Shown: positions 26,374-34,901 of the stretch, one piece after another
How the letters are laid out: the number at the start of each line of letters is the position of its first letter
Position numbering within the stretch: the first letter of the stretch is position 1
Origin: Flavobacterium sp.
GTDB taxonomy: Bacteria; Bacteroidota; Bacteroidia; Flavobacteriales; Flavobacteriaceae
Direction of reading: 5' to 3'
DNA length: 64,000 bases
Assembly: GCF_027484945.1 (NCBI RefSeq)
Contig: NZ_JAIXRZ010000013.1
Span: 20,249 to 84,248 of the forward strand
The notes under the pieces: model-generated
Databases searched by the model: none
Told to the model about the DNA's origin: nothing
The model's input: the letters and a program-made list of their open reading frames with translations, nothing else
Program-made: the position numbers and the translations under genes

Positions 26374-28170
26374 CTAGTCGTTCAACTTCAACACCGCCAT
26401 AAACGCCGACTGTGGGATTTCTACGTTACCTACCTGACGCATACGTTTTTTACCGGCTTTCTGTTTTTCTAATAACTTACGCTTTCGCGAAATATCTCCC
26501 CCGTAACATTTTGCGGTTACGTCTTTACGCAAGGCTTTAATAGTTTCACGGGCAATGATTTTGGCCCCAATCGCGGCTTGAATCGGAATATCAAATTGCT
26601 GTCTTGGGATCAACTCGCGTAATTTCTCACACATTTTCTTACCAATATGATAGGCGTTGTCTTCATGGATTAAGGCCGATAAAGCATCTACTGAATTGGC
26701 ATTCAACAGTACATCTAAACGCACTAATTTAGAAGTTCGCATTCCTATGGGGTGGTAATCAAAAGAAGCATAACCTTTGGAAACGGTTTTTAATCGGTCG
26801 TAAAAGTCGAAAACAATTTCTGCCAAAGGCATATCAAAATTCAACTCAACCCGTTCCGTAGTTAAATAGGTTTGATTGGTAATGATTCCTCTTTTTTCAA
26901 TACACAAACTCATTACATTTCCTACGAAATCTGATTTGGTAATGATTGTAGCTTTGATAAACGGCTCCTCAACCCGGTCCAGTTTTGAAGGTTCCGGCAA
27001 GTCGGATGGATTGTTAACAATAATTGCTGTTTCCGGATCTTTTTTGGTATAGGCTAAATACGAAACGTTGGGGACGGTTGTAATTACAGTCATATTAAAT
27101 TCCCGTTCCAAACGCTCTTGAATAATCTCCAAGTGCAACATTCCCAAGAACCCACATCGAAAACCAAAGCCCAAAGCGGCCGAACTCTCAGGGGCAAAAA
27201 CCAACGAAGCATCGTTCAATTGTAATTTTTCCATCGAAGCGCGTAAGTCTTCATAATCTTCGGTATCAACGGGATAAATTCCGGCAAAAACCATCGGTTT
27301 TACATCCTCAAATCCTTGAATCATTTGGGTAGTCGGCGTTTTTGCATCGGTAATCGTGTCACCCACTTTTACGTCTTTCGCCTCTTTAATCCCAGAAATT
27401 AAATACCCTACATCGCCACAACTAATCACTTCTTTTGGAACCTGATTCAGTTTCAAGGTACCAATTTCGTCTGCAAAATATTCATTGCCTGTGGACATGA
27501 ATTTGATTTTCTGACCCTTACGTATTTCTCCATTTTTCACACGAAAAATAACTTCAATACCACGAAACGGATTATATACCGAGTCAAAAATCAAAGCTTG
27601 CAAGGGCTCTTCTTTATTGCCTTTTGGTGCAGGAATTCGCTCGATTATTGCTTCCAAAATTTTATCTACACCAAATCCCGTTTTCCCCGAAGCATGGATG
27701 ATGTCTTCCAATTTACAACCCAACAAATCCACAATATCATCGCTCACTTCTTCAGGGTTGGCACTAGGTAAGTCAACTTTATTCAATACAGGAATAATCT
27801 CCAAGTCGTTTTCTAAAGCTAAATACAAATTGGAAATGGTCTGTGCTTGAATACTTTGTGCTGCATCTACAATCAACAAGGCTCCTTCGCAAGCAGCAAT
27901 TGAACGTGAAACTTCGTACGAAAAGTCAACGTGACCCGGGGTATCAATTAAGTTTAAAATATATTTTTCCCCATTTTGGGTATATTCCATTTGAATGGCG
28001 TGACTTTTAATCGTAATGCCTCGTTCCCGTTCCAAATCCATATTGTCTAGCAATTGCGCTTGAGCTTCGCGCGCAGTTACAGTCTGAGTTTGGTCCAACA
28101 AGCGATCCGCCAACGTACTTTTTCCGTGGTCAATGTGGGCAATAATGCAAAAATTCCGAATATTTTTCAT
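26374..28170 (-). CDS. lepA: elongation factor 4 (LepA)
   Basis: 598 residues. It is a ribosome-binding GTPase of the EF-G type. GTPase motifs are [15 protein letters not shown] (G1), GITIKS (G2), [12 protein letters not shown] (G3) and NKVDLPSA (G4). The C-terminal EF4-specific region is present, with [21 protein letters not shown] use ATG 28170; the upstream TTG at 28176 would add two residues. Its transcript would carry a GC-rich structured leader of about 150 bases. Confidence 0.96.
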   Translation of the reverse strand: MKNIRNFCIIAHIDHGKSTLADRLLDQTQTVTAREAQAQLLDNMDLERERGITIKSHAIQMEYTQNGEKYILNLIDTPGHVDFSYEVSRSIAACEGALLIVDAAQSIQAQTISNLYLALENDLEIIPVLNKVDLPSANPEEVSDDIVDLLGCKLEDIIHASGKTGFGVDKILEAIIERIPAPKGNKEEPLQALIFDSVYNPFRGIEVIFRVKNGEIRKGQKIKFMSTGNEYFADEIGTLKLNQVPKEVISCGDVGYLISGIKEAKDVKVGDTITDAKTPTTQMIQGFEDVKPMVFAGIYPVDTEDYEDLRASMEKLQLNDASLVFAPESSAALGFGFRCGFLGMLHLEIIQERLEREFNMTVITTVPNVSYLAYTKKDPETAIIVNNPSDLPEPSKLDRVEEPFIKATIITKSDFVGNVMSLCIEKRGIITNQTYLTTERVELNFDMPLAEIVFDFYDRLKTVSKGYASFDYHPIGMRTSKLVRLDVLLNANSVDALSALIHEDNAYHIGKKMCEKLRELIPRQQFDIPIQAAIGAKIIARETIKALRKDVTAKCYGGDISRKRKLLEKQKAGKKRMRQVGNVEIPQSAFMAVLKLND

Positions 28171-28224
28171 CGTCAATAGTCCTTTTATGGTCGCGCATTA
28201 AAATTTAAAATACATCATTTAAAA

Positions 28225-28330
28225 TAATACTTGGGACGCTTCCGTCGTGCCTCCGTACCGGGCTTTTCGCAGTACACGCCTGCCTAGCGGCAACGGCGGG
28301 GTACTTAGCTGCAATCCCTAGCGCAACACC
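28225..28330 (-). ncRNA. GC-rich structured element in the lepA leader (copy 2)
   Basis: Read on the minus strand it opens with CTAGGGATTGCAGC. It then holds a hairpin in which GTAC, CGCC and TGCC pair with GGCA, GGCG and GTAC around a GCTA loop, and later AAAGCCCGGTACGG. GGGA near the start and TCCC near the end can close the whole structure. A -7 box precedes it. It lies between that promoter and lepA, so it may be a leader element. The core GATTGCAGC matches copy 1 upstream of thiL. Confidence 0.5.
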
Positions 28331-28333
28331 TTG

Positions 28334-28341
28334 CAAATATA
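28334..28341 (-). promoter_or_regulatory. -7 box TATATTTG before the lepA leader element
   Basis: Exact TAnnTTTG match on the minus strand, just upstream of the structured element and 164 bases from the lepA ATG. Confidence 0.5.
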
Positions 28342-28482
28342 ACGCAAAGTTTAGAATATCGCGTGTATTGCGTCGGTTTAGCTAGGGATATTTTTGCGCT
28401 TAATTTTAAGTTTTAGCAGTTGATTTACAATGGGTTAACTTCTTTTCGGTTGATTTTCACTTTATTAATGCGAGAATAGTTT

Positions 28483-28490
28483 TATTTTTG
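28483..28490 (+). promoter_or_regulatory. -7 box TATTTTTG of dusB
   Basis: Exact TAnnTTTG match 20 bases before the ATG at 28511. Confidence 0.55.
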
Positions 28491-28510
28491 CCTCCTGAAT
28501 TGTATTCTTT

Positions 28511-29500
28511 ATGGTCAAAATCGGAAACATTGAACTCCCAGATTTTCCTTTACTACTCGCGCCGATGGAGGATGTGAGTGATCCACCGTTTCGCCGATTG
28601 TGCAAAACGCATGGTGCCGACCTTATGTATTCCGAATTTATTTCGTCTGAGGGCCTCATTCGCGATGCGATTAAGAGTCGGATGAAATTGGATATTTTCG
28701 ATTATGAACGTCCTGTAGGCATTCAAATTTTTGGTGGTGATGAAGAAGCGATGGCGCTCAGTGCCAAAATTGTAGAAACGGTTCAACCCGATTTATTGGA
28801 TATTAATTTTGGGTGTCCAGTAAAAAAAGTAGTTTGCAAAGGTGCCGGTGCCGGTGTTTTGAAAGATGTTGACTTGATGGTTCGTTTGACAAAAGCGGTT
28901 GTAAAAAGTACGCATTTACCCGTAACGGTGAAAACCCGTTTGGGCTGGGATGAAAATTCGATCAATATCGATGAAGTAGCCGAACGGTTGCAAGATGTGG
29001 GGATACATGCCTTAACGGTTCATGGCAGAACCCGCGCCCAAATGTATAAAGGTCACTCGGATTGGTCGCATATTGCGCGCGTCAAAAACAATCCGAGAAT
29101 TCATATACCCATATTTGGAAACGGCGATATTGATTCTCCTGAAAAAGCGCTGGAGTACAAGAATAAATATGGTTTAGACGGAATAATGATTGGCCGCGCG
29201 GCGATTGGTTATCCTTGGATTTTTAATGAAATCAAACAGTATTTCGCTACAGGTCAACACTTGCCAACACCCACAATTACAGATCGTATAGAAGCAGCGC
29301 GCAATCATTTGTTATGGTCGATGGAATGGAAAGGAGAACGTTTAGGAATAGTGGAAATGCGCCGTCATTATACCAATTATTTTAAGGGGATTCCCAACTT
29401 CAAAGAATACAAAACCCGATTGGTGACAACCGATGGCCGTGATGATTTGTTACGCGTGTTTGAAGATATAGCGACCCATTTTATGGGTTTGGTGATTTAG
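28511..29500 (+). CDS. dusB: tRNA-dihydrouridine synthase
   Basis: 329 residues. This FMN enzyme reduces uridine in the D-loop of tRNAs. The TIM-barrel signatures are LLAPMEDVSDPPFRRLC, GADLMYSEF, DINFGCPVKKVVCKGAGAG with the catalytic Cys, VKTRLGWD, LTVHGRTRAQMYKG, GNGDIDSPEKA and GRAAIGYPWIF. DusB-type assignment rests on overall similarity. Its stop overlaps the convergent permease stop by 4 bases. Confidence 0.93.
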   Translation: MVKIGNIELPDFPLLLAPMEDVSDPPFRRLCKTHGADLMYSEFISSEGLIRDAIKSRMKLDIFDYERPVGIQIFGGDEEAMALSAKIVETVQPDLLDINFGCPVKKVVCKGAGAGVLKDVDLMVRLTKAVVKSTHLPVTVKTRLGWDENSINIDEVAERLQDVGIHALTVHGRTRAQMYKGHSDWSHIARVKNNPRIHIPIFGNGDIDSPEKALEYKNKYGLDGIMIGRAAIGYPWIFNEIKQYFATGQHLPTPTITDRIEAARNHLLWSMEWKGERLGIVEMRRHYTNYFKGIPNFKEYKTRLVTTDGRDDLLRVFEDIATHFMGLVI

Positions 29501-30696
29501 TCCATTATCTTTTTTGAAACCCGGCTGCTCGCAATCCAACTCGAGATAAAACCAAGAGTTACCACAGTCCCAAAAACTAAAACCAAGTTTTCCCAGTGAA
29601 ATTCGATCGGATAGGCAAGCGATGGTGTAATCATTATAAGTTGAAACTTTTGTTGAAGAAGAACCAAAATTGAACCCAATCCGAGTCCTAATATCCCGCC
29701 CAAAACACTCAGTATTGTTCCTTGAAGCAAGAAAATACGCCGAAGTTCTTTTATTTCCACACCTAGATTATAGAGGGTTTTTAAATTTCCTTTTTTGTCC
29801 AACACCATCATGATTAAAGCACCGGCCAAACTAAACAACGCCATGATAATCACTAAGGTAAAAATTAAATAAACAGCAATATTTTCAGAGTTTAACATCT
29901 TGTATAACGTCTCGTTAAGCTGGGCCCGGTTTTTTACCAAAGCGGTTGGAAAAATCGATTCAATTTGTGTCATGACCGCTTTTTCATTCGCATTTGGTTT
30001 GAGTTTAATTTCCAAACTAGAAACCTGATTTGGCTTTAATTGCAACAACTCTTGGGTTAATCGTAAGTCTGCAAAAACATATTTAGAGTCCAATTCTTCA
30101 TTAATTGCATAAATTCCAACAGGAAATAGAATTAAGGTATTGAAAGCGTCTTCTGGATTTAAACTCAAGTCACCACGACCCGGTTTTGGAACATATACCT
30201 CAAAGGGATTGTTGTAATCCATAAGTCCTAATGAAAGTTTTTCAGAAAGTCCATAGCCAATTACAACCTGCGTAGAATTTGGGCTCAACCACTGCCCGTT
30301 AAACAACTTTTCAGAAGCATTAGATACTTTTGAAAATTGATTATCGACTCCCTTTAAATAAGAAAATTGGGTTTTTCCATCAAAAAGAAACATCACCCTT
30401 TTCTCTACTACTTTGCTGAAATGATCCAAACCTTCTACTTGTTGAAGTTGTTGGATTTGCGCTGGAAGTAGGGTAAAATATTCTCCTTTTTTAGCAAATA
30501 ATTTAAGGTCGGGGTCCAATTCATTAGAAAATGAGAGGCTGAAGGTGCGCAATCCACTAAAAACCGATAAAACTACAAAAAGAGCCATTGCGCCTACAAT
30601 AATACTTAAGGAGGCAATACCCGTAATGATATTTATTGAGGTGTTTTTGCTCAATGAAAATAAATAGCGACGGGCAATGTAGAGCGAAATATTCAC
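29497..30696 (-). CDS. ABC transporter permease (LolC/LolE-like, FtsX family)
   Basis: 399 residues. One transmembrane helix lies near residue 30 (IASLSIIVGAMALFVVLSVFSGL), then a periplasmic domain of about 230 residues, then three helices (IYLIFTLVIIMALFSLAGALIMMV, LLQGTILSVLGGILGLGLGSIL, LVLVFGTVVTLGFISSWIAS). The plan matches LolC/LolE, which extract lipoproteins from the inner membrane. No ATPase gene is adjacent. The start codon is GTG at 30696, immediately after the rbfA stop, so translational coupling is likely. Confidence 0.85.
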   Translation of the reverse strand: MNISLYIARRYLFSLSKNTSINIITGIASLSIIVGAMALFVVLSVFSGLRTFSLSFSNELDPDLKLFAKKGEYFTLLPAQIQQLQQVEGLDHFSKVVEKRVMFLFDGKTQFSYLKGVDNQFSKVSNASEKLFNGQWLSPNSTQVVIGYGLSEKLSLGLMDYNNPFEVYVPKPGRGDLSLNPEDAFNTLILFPVGIYAINEELDSKYVFADLRLTQELLQLKPNQVSSLEIKLKPNANEKAVMTQIESIFPTALVKNRAQLNETLYKMLNSENIAVYLIFTLVIIMALFSLAGALIMMVLDKKGNLKTLYNLGVEIKELRRIFLLQGTILSVLGGILGLGLGSILVLLQQKFQLIMITPSLAYPIEFHWENLVLVFGTVVTLGFISSWIASSRVSKKIMD

Positions 30697-31089
30697 TTAC
30701 GATTTTTTGCGTTTAGCTAATAATTCACGATTTTCAATAGGATTTTCTTGACCAGAAAGCGCGCGGTCAATTTGCTCAATGTATTCTAATGAGTCGTCAA
30801 TATAGAAAATTAAATTGGGCACTTTTCGCAATTGTAGTTTAACCCGTTGGGATAAATCGTGCTTGATTAAAGGGGTGTTAGAACGAATAGCAGTTAATAA
30901 TTCAGGGCCTTTTTCAGCCGGGAAAACACTTAAAAATACTTTAGCAATAGAAAGATCTGTAGTGACATTAACTTTAGAAACAGAGATGATTAAGTTGGCA
31001 ATTCCGTTTTTACGCACTTCGCCTTGTAAGATGTCGACTAAATCTTTTTGCAGTACACTCCCTATTTTTTTCTGTCTATTTGATTCCAT
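30697..31089 (-). CDS. rbfA: ribosome-binding factor A
   Basis: 130 residues. It helps 16S rRNA maturation on the small ribosomal subunit. SNRQKKIGSVLQKDLVDILQGE is the typical RbfA N-terminus; VTTDLSIAKVFLSVFP and LRKVPNLIFYIDDSLEYIEQID are family motifs. I chose ATG 31089; the longer frame to 31158 covers the promoter. The -7 box ends 4 bases before this ATG, so the message is probably leaderless. It is coupled to the downstream permease gene. Confidence 0.93.
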   Translation of the reverse strand: MESNRQKKIGSVLQKDLVDILQGEVRKNGIANLIISVSKVNVTTDLSIAKVFLSVFPAEKGPELLTAIRSNTPLIKHDLSQRVKLQLRKVPNLIFYIDDSLEYIEQIDRALSGQENPIENRELLAKRKKS

Positions 31090-31093
31090 TTGA

Positions 31094-31101
31094 CAAAAAT
31101 A
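31094..31101 (-). promoter_or_regulatory. -7 box TATTTTTG of rbfA
   Basis: Exact TAnnTTTG match on the minus strand with only 4 bases to the ATG at 31089. Confidence 0.55.
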
Positions 31102-31170
31102 CAACTTTAATCGGAATTTGAATTTTTCCCGATTTGATAAAATCCGTATTATACCCATTAGCTATTTTCT

Positions 31171-31178
31171 ATCTTTGT
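31171..31178 (+). promoter_or_regulatory. -7 box TATCTTTG of mce
   Basis: Exact TAnnTTTG match 15 bases before the ATG at 31194. Confidence 0.55.
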
Positions 31179-31193
31179 GGTAAATGAAATGGT

Positions 31194-31595
31194 ATGAGAA
31201 AAATAGAACATATTGGAATTGCTGTGAAATCACTTAGTACATCAAATGCTTTGTTTGAAAAACTATTGGGCGTCCCAGCCTATAAAGAAGAAGAAGTAGA
31301 AAGTGAGGGTGTGAAAACTTCTTTTTTTATGAATGGACCCAATAAAATTGAGTTGTTAGAATCCACTCGTGAAGACAGTCCGATTGCCAAGTTTATTCAG
31401 AAAAAAGGTGAAGGGATTCATCATATTGCTTTTGACGTGGCCAACATTTATGAAGAGATAGAACGGTTAAAAGGCGAGGGTTTTATAATATTGAATGAGC
31501 AGCCCAAGCTGGGTGCTGACAATAAATTAGTTGTTTTTTTGCATCCTAAATCGACCAATGGCGTATTGATCGAGCTGTGTCAAGAAGCGGAATAA
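31194..31595 (+). CDS. mce: methylmalonyl-CoA epimerase
   Basis: 133 residues of the VOC (glyoxalase) fold. It interconverts R- and S-methylmalonyl-CoA in propionate metabolism. The metal ligands lie in KIEHIGIAVKSL (His), IELLEST (Glu), GIHHIAFDV (His) and GVLIELCQ (Glu). The next gene is the tRNA that carries the integrated island. Confidence 0.92.
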   Translation: MRKIEHIGIAVKSLSTSNALFEKLLGVPAYKEEEVESEGVKTSFFMNGPNKIELLESTREDSPIAKFIQKKGEGIHHIAFDVANIYEEIERLKGEGFIILNEQPKLGADNKLVVFLHPKSTNGVLIELCQEAE

Positions 31596-31620
31596 TCGTA
31601 AAAAGTTATCTCTTGAATCG

Positions 31621-31652
31621 TTTGCAGAATCGCAGAAATAGTTTTAATATTG
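31621..31652 (+). promoter_or_regulatory. probable tRNA promoter
   Basis: TTTG at 31621 and TAATATTG at 31645, separated by 20 bases, fit the Bacteroidota promoter with one mismatch in the -7 box. The tRNA starts about 70 bases downstream. Confidence 0.45.
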
Positions 31653-31720
31653 CATCCGCTACAAAAGCCTTGGCTTTATTCACAAAACACAATTATTAAT
31701 TGAAGTTAGTGAAGTAGATG

Positions 31721-31797
31721 GGTCCTATAGCTCAGTTGGTTAGAGCACCTGACTCATAATCAGGTGGTCCTTGGTTCGAGCCCAAGTGGGACCACCA
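31721..31797 (+). tRNA. tRNA with CAU anticodon (Ile2 or elongator Met)
   Basis: The full cloverleaf folds. The acceptor GGTCCTA pairs with TGGGACC; the D arm is GCTC...GAGC; the anticodon stem CCTGA/TCAGG has loop CTCATAA; the T arm is CTTGG TTCGAGC CCAAG. CCA is encoded. C4-G69 and C5-G68 in the acceptor stem match features of tRNA-Ile2, whose C34 is modified to lysidine by TilS; E. coli elongator Met lacks them. I lean to Ile2 but cannot exclude Met. The 3' end is the attachment site of the island. Confidence 0.93.
31782..31795 (+). repeat. attL core of the island (tRNA 3' end)
   Basis: CCAAGTGGGACCAC is repeated exactly at 44226-44239. It covers the T-stem 3' side, the acceptor 3' side and the start of CCA, so integration restores an intact tRNA. 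Confidence 0.85.
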
Positions 31798-31799
31798 CA

Positions 31800-31833
31800 A
31801 AACCCTTGTAAGTATCAGTATTTACAAGGGTTT
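31800..31833 (+). terminator. terminator of the tRNA
   Basis: AAACCCTTGTAA pairs with TTTACAAGGGTTT around an 8-9 base loop, directly behind the tRNA. The sequence outside the right end of the island (44440-44476) has a related hairpin starting with the same AAAACCCTTG. Confidence 0.7.
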
Positions 31834-31844
31834 CTTATTAAAAA

Positions 31845-31880
31845 GTTGAGCAAAAAGTTGAGCAAAACATCGTGCTCAAC
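31845..31880 (+). repeat. left arm-type sites (GTTGAGC x2 plus inverted copy)
   Basis: GTTGAGC at 31845 and 31857, then GCTCAAC at 31874. The same set with the same spacings of 12 and 17 is found at 44115, 44127 and 44144. They are probably recombinase arm-binding sites. The last two copies can also form a stem followed by six T residues. Confidence 0.6.
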
Positions 31881-31946
31881 TTTTTTAAACTCCAATATTT
31901 ATAGTGTTTTTTGATTATGTGAGATATTTATTTTTAAAGATATCTT

Positions 31947-32165
31947 ATGAAAAATCCTAAAACTTCAACCCTAGTGTTCAAAATTCATTTAGAAGATTTT
32001 GAAAACAATGAACAATTTACAGACGCTTTGATTTATGCTATTGAAACAACTTTAAAGTTGAATGACGATAAAAGTTTTGTATGTTCAATGCGAGATAGAC
32101 CAAATGGCTATTTCCTTGGTTTAAATAAAAAAATAAGAATTGAAATCCGGAATTGTGATTGTTAA
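31947..32165 (+). CDS. hypothetical protein, first gene of the island
   Basis: 72 residues, no signal peptide and no membrane helix. It is acidic at the start (KIHLEDFENNEQFTDALIYAIETTLKL) and ends in CDC. I recognise no family. A strong terminator directly after its stop supports a real transcription unit. Confidence 0.55.
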   Translation: MKNPKTSTLVFKIHLEDFENNEQFTDALIYAIETTLKLNDDKSFVCSMRDRPNGYFLGLNKKIRIEIRNCDC

Positions 32166-32167
32166 AT

Positions 32168-32217
32168 AAATAACCCCCAATATAAGTCTATAAGCTTATA
32201 CTGGGGGTTATTTATTT
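32168..32217. terminator. long bidirectional terminator
   Basis: AATAACCCCCA pairs with TGGGGGTTATT, extended by TATAAG/CTTATA, about 17 bp in all. A and T tracts lie on both sides. It separates the plus gene at 31947 and the minus gene at 32231, whose 3' ends face each other. Confidence 0.8.
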
Positions 32218-32230
32218 TGAATAGTATTTA

Positions 32231-32560
32231 TCAGAATACCACCTCAACTTTAAGTTTTTTAGAGATGCGTTGAATAGCTGAATTAAACCCTTTAATATCT
32301 TTATTGGTTACAACATAAATATCATTAAGGGGTTTGTATAACTTCTGTTTTAGTACTGATTCAGGTAATTCATTATAATCTAAACAGATTGTTCTTCCCA
32401 ATGCTATTGAAGCATCTTTTTTAGTTGCAAACTCCCCGTGTTTGCCCTCAAGGACATCTTTAACCAAGTCATAGTATGCCATTGCGTATGATTTGTTGTT
32501 GTACTTTGTTTTGTTGAATTCAAATTGTGAATCAGGGAATAATGTTTTGAAAGTTGTCAT
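32231..32560 (-). CDS. hypothetical island protein
   Basis: 109 residues, soluble, with balanced charge (MTTFKTLFPDSQFEFNKTKY ... IQRISKKLKVEVVF). It carries no motif that I can name. A -7 box, a perfect 10-bp palindrome in the leader and an inverted repeat farther upstream suggest that it is regulated. It could be a small DNA-binding regulator of the island, but nothing in the sequence proves it. Confidence 0.6.
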   Translation of the reverse strand: MTTFKTLFPDSQFEFNKTKYNNKSYAMAYYDLVKDVLEGKHGEFATKKDASIALGRTICLDYNELPESVLKQKLYKPLNDIYVVTNKDIKGFNSAIQRISKKLKVEVVF

Positions 32561-32603
32561 AATAATTAATTTTTAAATTGTTCTTTAAATTGTTTTTTGA
32601 ATG

Positions 32604-32694
32604 GGTGGCCACCTGAATTCTTTGACAAAAATATAGAGACTAATTTTGCTGTACTGCATAAAATAAATTTTTTTATTTGGAAAGTTTGTACAGC
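32604..32694 (-). promoter_or_regulatory. promoter and operator region of the gene at 32231
   Basis: On the minus strand, CAAAAATA at 32626-32633 is a -7 box (TATTTTTG). Downstream of it the leader holds the palindrome GGTGGCCACC (32604-32613). Upstream, GCTGTAC (32648-32654) and GTACAGC (32688-32694) form an inverted repeat 33 bases apart, a likely regulator site. Confidence 0.5.
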
Positions 32695-32799
32695 ATTATA
32701 ATAAAGTTAAATGAAGATAATTTAAGTAAATCAACCTCTCGCTAGGTGGCTTGAGGTTATTAAATAATTTATTAAAATTATAATTAATAAAAGGAAGTT

Positions 32800-32960
32800 C
32801 TATAATCTCCTCTTTCGCTCTGGGCTGGGCTCCTTACTGTTTGTAAGGACATCCAATAATTAAATTGAATGTGGTTGCTCAACTGATTTCTCAGCCCAAC
32901 AGAGTTTTTGCGGTATGACCCGACCTTCTTTATCCAGAACCGTTCAAGAAGGATTTTTTT
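32800..32960 (+). ncRNA. candidate small structured RNA
   Basis: The 607-base gap from 32561 to 33167 has no supported gene. In it, CTCTG (32818) can pair with CAGAG (32900) and GGGCTG with CAGCCC, enclosing a hairpin CCTTAC/GTAAGG (32832-32848). A terminator follows: CCTTCTT (32924) with AAGAAGG (32946) and seven T residues. The T tract sets the strand as plus. No clear promoter was found. The minus-strand frame here has no protein-like features. Confidence 0.4.
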
Positions 32961-33167
32961 AAATAATAGAAACATCTTCCCCCACTTCATATCCTCTTCT
33001 TCTCGTGGTGGGGTTTGCCAGTTGATTTAATTTCAACTCATATATTCTATACTATAATAAATATAGTAATATTTCAAAAAGTCATCATTTAGGGTGATTT
33101 TTTTCAAAAAAAAGTTTAGAAAATAATTAAAGAACCAAATGGTTTATATTAGCTATAATTTTTTTTA

Positions 33168-34718
33168 TTATAATTCCGCAACAGGCTTACCGTCCATTGT
33201 TAATTTTACCAAATCTCCAATAAATTTAGCGAATGGTTCTATATCTTGTTTGACGCTAGCCATTTCAAGGGAATTCATATATTCATCTCTTTTTTGAACA
33301 GGTATTACCATCCATTTATAACCTCCCGATGCTAATAATGTATTCATTAAGAATCTGCCCATCCTACCATTTCCATCCATATAAGGGTGAATATAAACAA
33401 ATATGAAATGTCCTAAAACTGCTCTTACAGATGCTTCAGGTTCTTCGGCTATTAATTCAAATAAAATTGGCATTACGTCTCTTACAGCATCCACATTTAC
33501 TGGTACGTGTTGTGATTGTCCAATATAAACTTGATGTCTTCTGTATCCTGCTAAATCAGAAGGTTTTAAAATACCTGAAGTTACACTTGGCGAAAATAAT
33601 TCTCTAAACCAATCACTATGTTCTTCAGAAAGTATCTTACCTAAATCACCGCCATCAATAATTTTTTCAATACTATTTTTTACACTATTAAAAGCAAGCC
33701 AATAACCTCTTGCAGCCATAGCGTCTCTATGTTTTTTATCTTCTTCATTATCACCTAAATTCCATTTGCCACTTTTGACTTTTTCAATTAGTTCCGGAGT
33801 GACTTTATATTTTTCAATTGATAAAGAGTGGTACGCATCGGTTACGTAGATATCGTCAATATTTTTTAGAAAAGTCGCTTTGTCTATCAAATTAATATTT
33901 AATGGCTTTGGGAAAGCTTTAATTACTTCATCTCGCATTTCAACCCACATTAAACGGATTCTATTGCAATATGGGGAACGTTCTCTTGAATATAATGGTA
34001 TTGCCGTTTTCTGCTCAAATGGGTCTGTTTCTCGCACATCATAACCTGCTGACTTCATCGTTTTCAAAATCTCATCTGCTATTTTAGAATTTCCTATATT
34101 TCTAAATGCCCCCACTATTCTTCCGGCTTTCAAACTATGCCCGCCATCTAATAATAATCCTAAAATTTCAGAAGCATCATTTATCATACTTAATGCCGTT
34201 CTCACATCTATTGGATTACTAACAAAAATTGTTGGAGAACAATAAATAATAGAGGAAGATAGATTTAATATTCTCAATCCGTTTTTAACCTCTACACCTT
34301 CTAATTCTGATAGTGGCGATTTCATACAGAATAACGAAGTATTGAATAATAAAGAAGTGTTGTTATTTTTACCCTTAACTGACCGCACTATCATCTGATT
34401 TGGAACTACCTCGTTACCTGAATGAAGCAACAATGACTGTTCGGCAGAAATACAATAATCATCACCGTATCGGTCTTCCAAAAACTTCGAGCAAAACCCC
34501 CAATAAGAAGTGAACCAAGAGGTACTATTACCTTTATTTTCTTCAGGATTTACCGCAATGTACCAGCCTCTAATAACTTCTCTTATGAAACCATTAGCAA
34601 TAAGTCGGTCTTTATGAGTTCTACTTAAATCTTCCGATTTAATAGCTACAATGCCCTTACTTTGTATTGCTTGGAGAACTTTTAGTGATTCTGCTAGTTT
34701 TTCTGCCGGTTTTGCCAT
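33168..34718 (-). CDS. Fic family protein with AbiEi-like N-terminal domain
   Basis: 516 residues. The Fic motif HPYMDGNGRMGR is at residues 444-455 and is complete, so AMP transfer to a target protein is likely. Upstream, SLSIEKYKVT keeps the Glu of the (S/T)xxxE(G/N) inhibitory motif, with Lys instead of Gly or Asn. The first 70 residues (SKGIVAIKSEDLSRTHKDRLIANGFIREVIRGWYI) look like the winged-helix domain of AbiEi-type antitoxins, which bind their own promoters. Four 24-bp iterons directly upstream of the ATG would fit self-repression. No separate antitoxin gene is present. It is probably a self-controlled toxin or defence effector. Confidence 0.88.
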   Translation of the reverse strand: MAKPAEKLAESLKVLQAIQSKGIVAIKSEDLSRTHKDRLIANGFIREVIRGWYIAVNPEENKGNSTSWFTSYWGFCSKFLEDRYGDDYCISAEQSLLLHSGNEVVPNQMIVRSVKGKNNNTSLLFNTSLFCMKSPLSELEGVEVKNGLRILNLSSSIIYCSPTIFVSNPIDVRTALSMINDASEILGLLLDGGHSLKAGRIVGAFRNIGNSKIADEILKTMKSAGYDVRETDPFEQKTAIPLYSRERSPYCNRIRLMWVEMRDEVIKAFPKPLNINLIDKATFLKNIDDIYVTDAYHSLSIEKYKVTPELIEKVKSGKWNLGDNEEDKKHRDAMAARGYWLAFNSVKNSIEKIIDGGDLGKILSEEHSDWFRELFSPSVTSGILKPSDLAGYRRHQVYIGQSQHVPVNVDAVRDVMPILFELIAEEPEASVRAVLGHFIFVYIHPYMDGNGRMGRFLMNTLLASGGYKWMVIPVQKRDEYMNSLEMASVKQDIEPFAKFIGDLVKLTMDGKPVAEL

Positions 34719-34719
34719 C

Positions 34720-34815
34720 GTGTATTTGTTATAGTATAGTGCTGTGTGTTTATTATAATAAGTCGTCGTGTGTTTATTATAATTTAACGATGTGTGTTTA
34801 TTATAATTTGATGCA
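34720..34815. repeat. four 24-bp iterons upstream of the Fic gene
   Basis: Units start at 34720, 34744, 34768 and 34792 with an exact 24-base period. The core is GTGTGTTTATTATAA on the plus strand; the unit next to the ATG is the most diverged. They begin one base before the Fic start codon and probably include its promoter. They are likely operator sites for the Fic protein's own N-terminal domain. Confidence 0.75.
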
Positions 34816-34901
34816 AATATATGTAAATAATAATAAATGGATGAAAAATAAATTCTTTAAATAAAAATCAATAACTAACCTCAAGCTAAAACGCAACAGG
34901 T

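Noticed and set aside
32784..32990. Minus-strand frame of 67 codons
   Set aside because: It runs through the hairpins and terminator of the candidate RNA, has no protein-like composition and no good start context.
34720..34815. Regular 24-base repeats as a CRISPR array
   Set aside because: There are no unique spacers; units are directly adjacent and sit at a gene start, so they are operator-like iterons. No cas genes are present.
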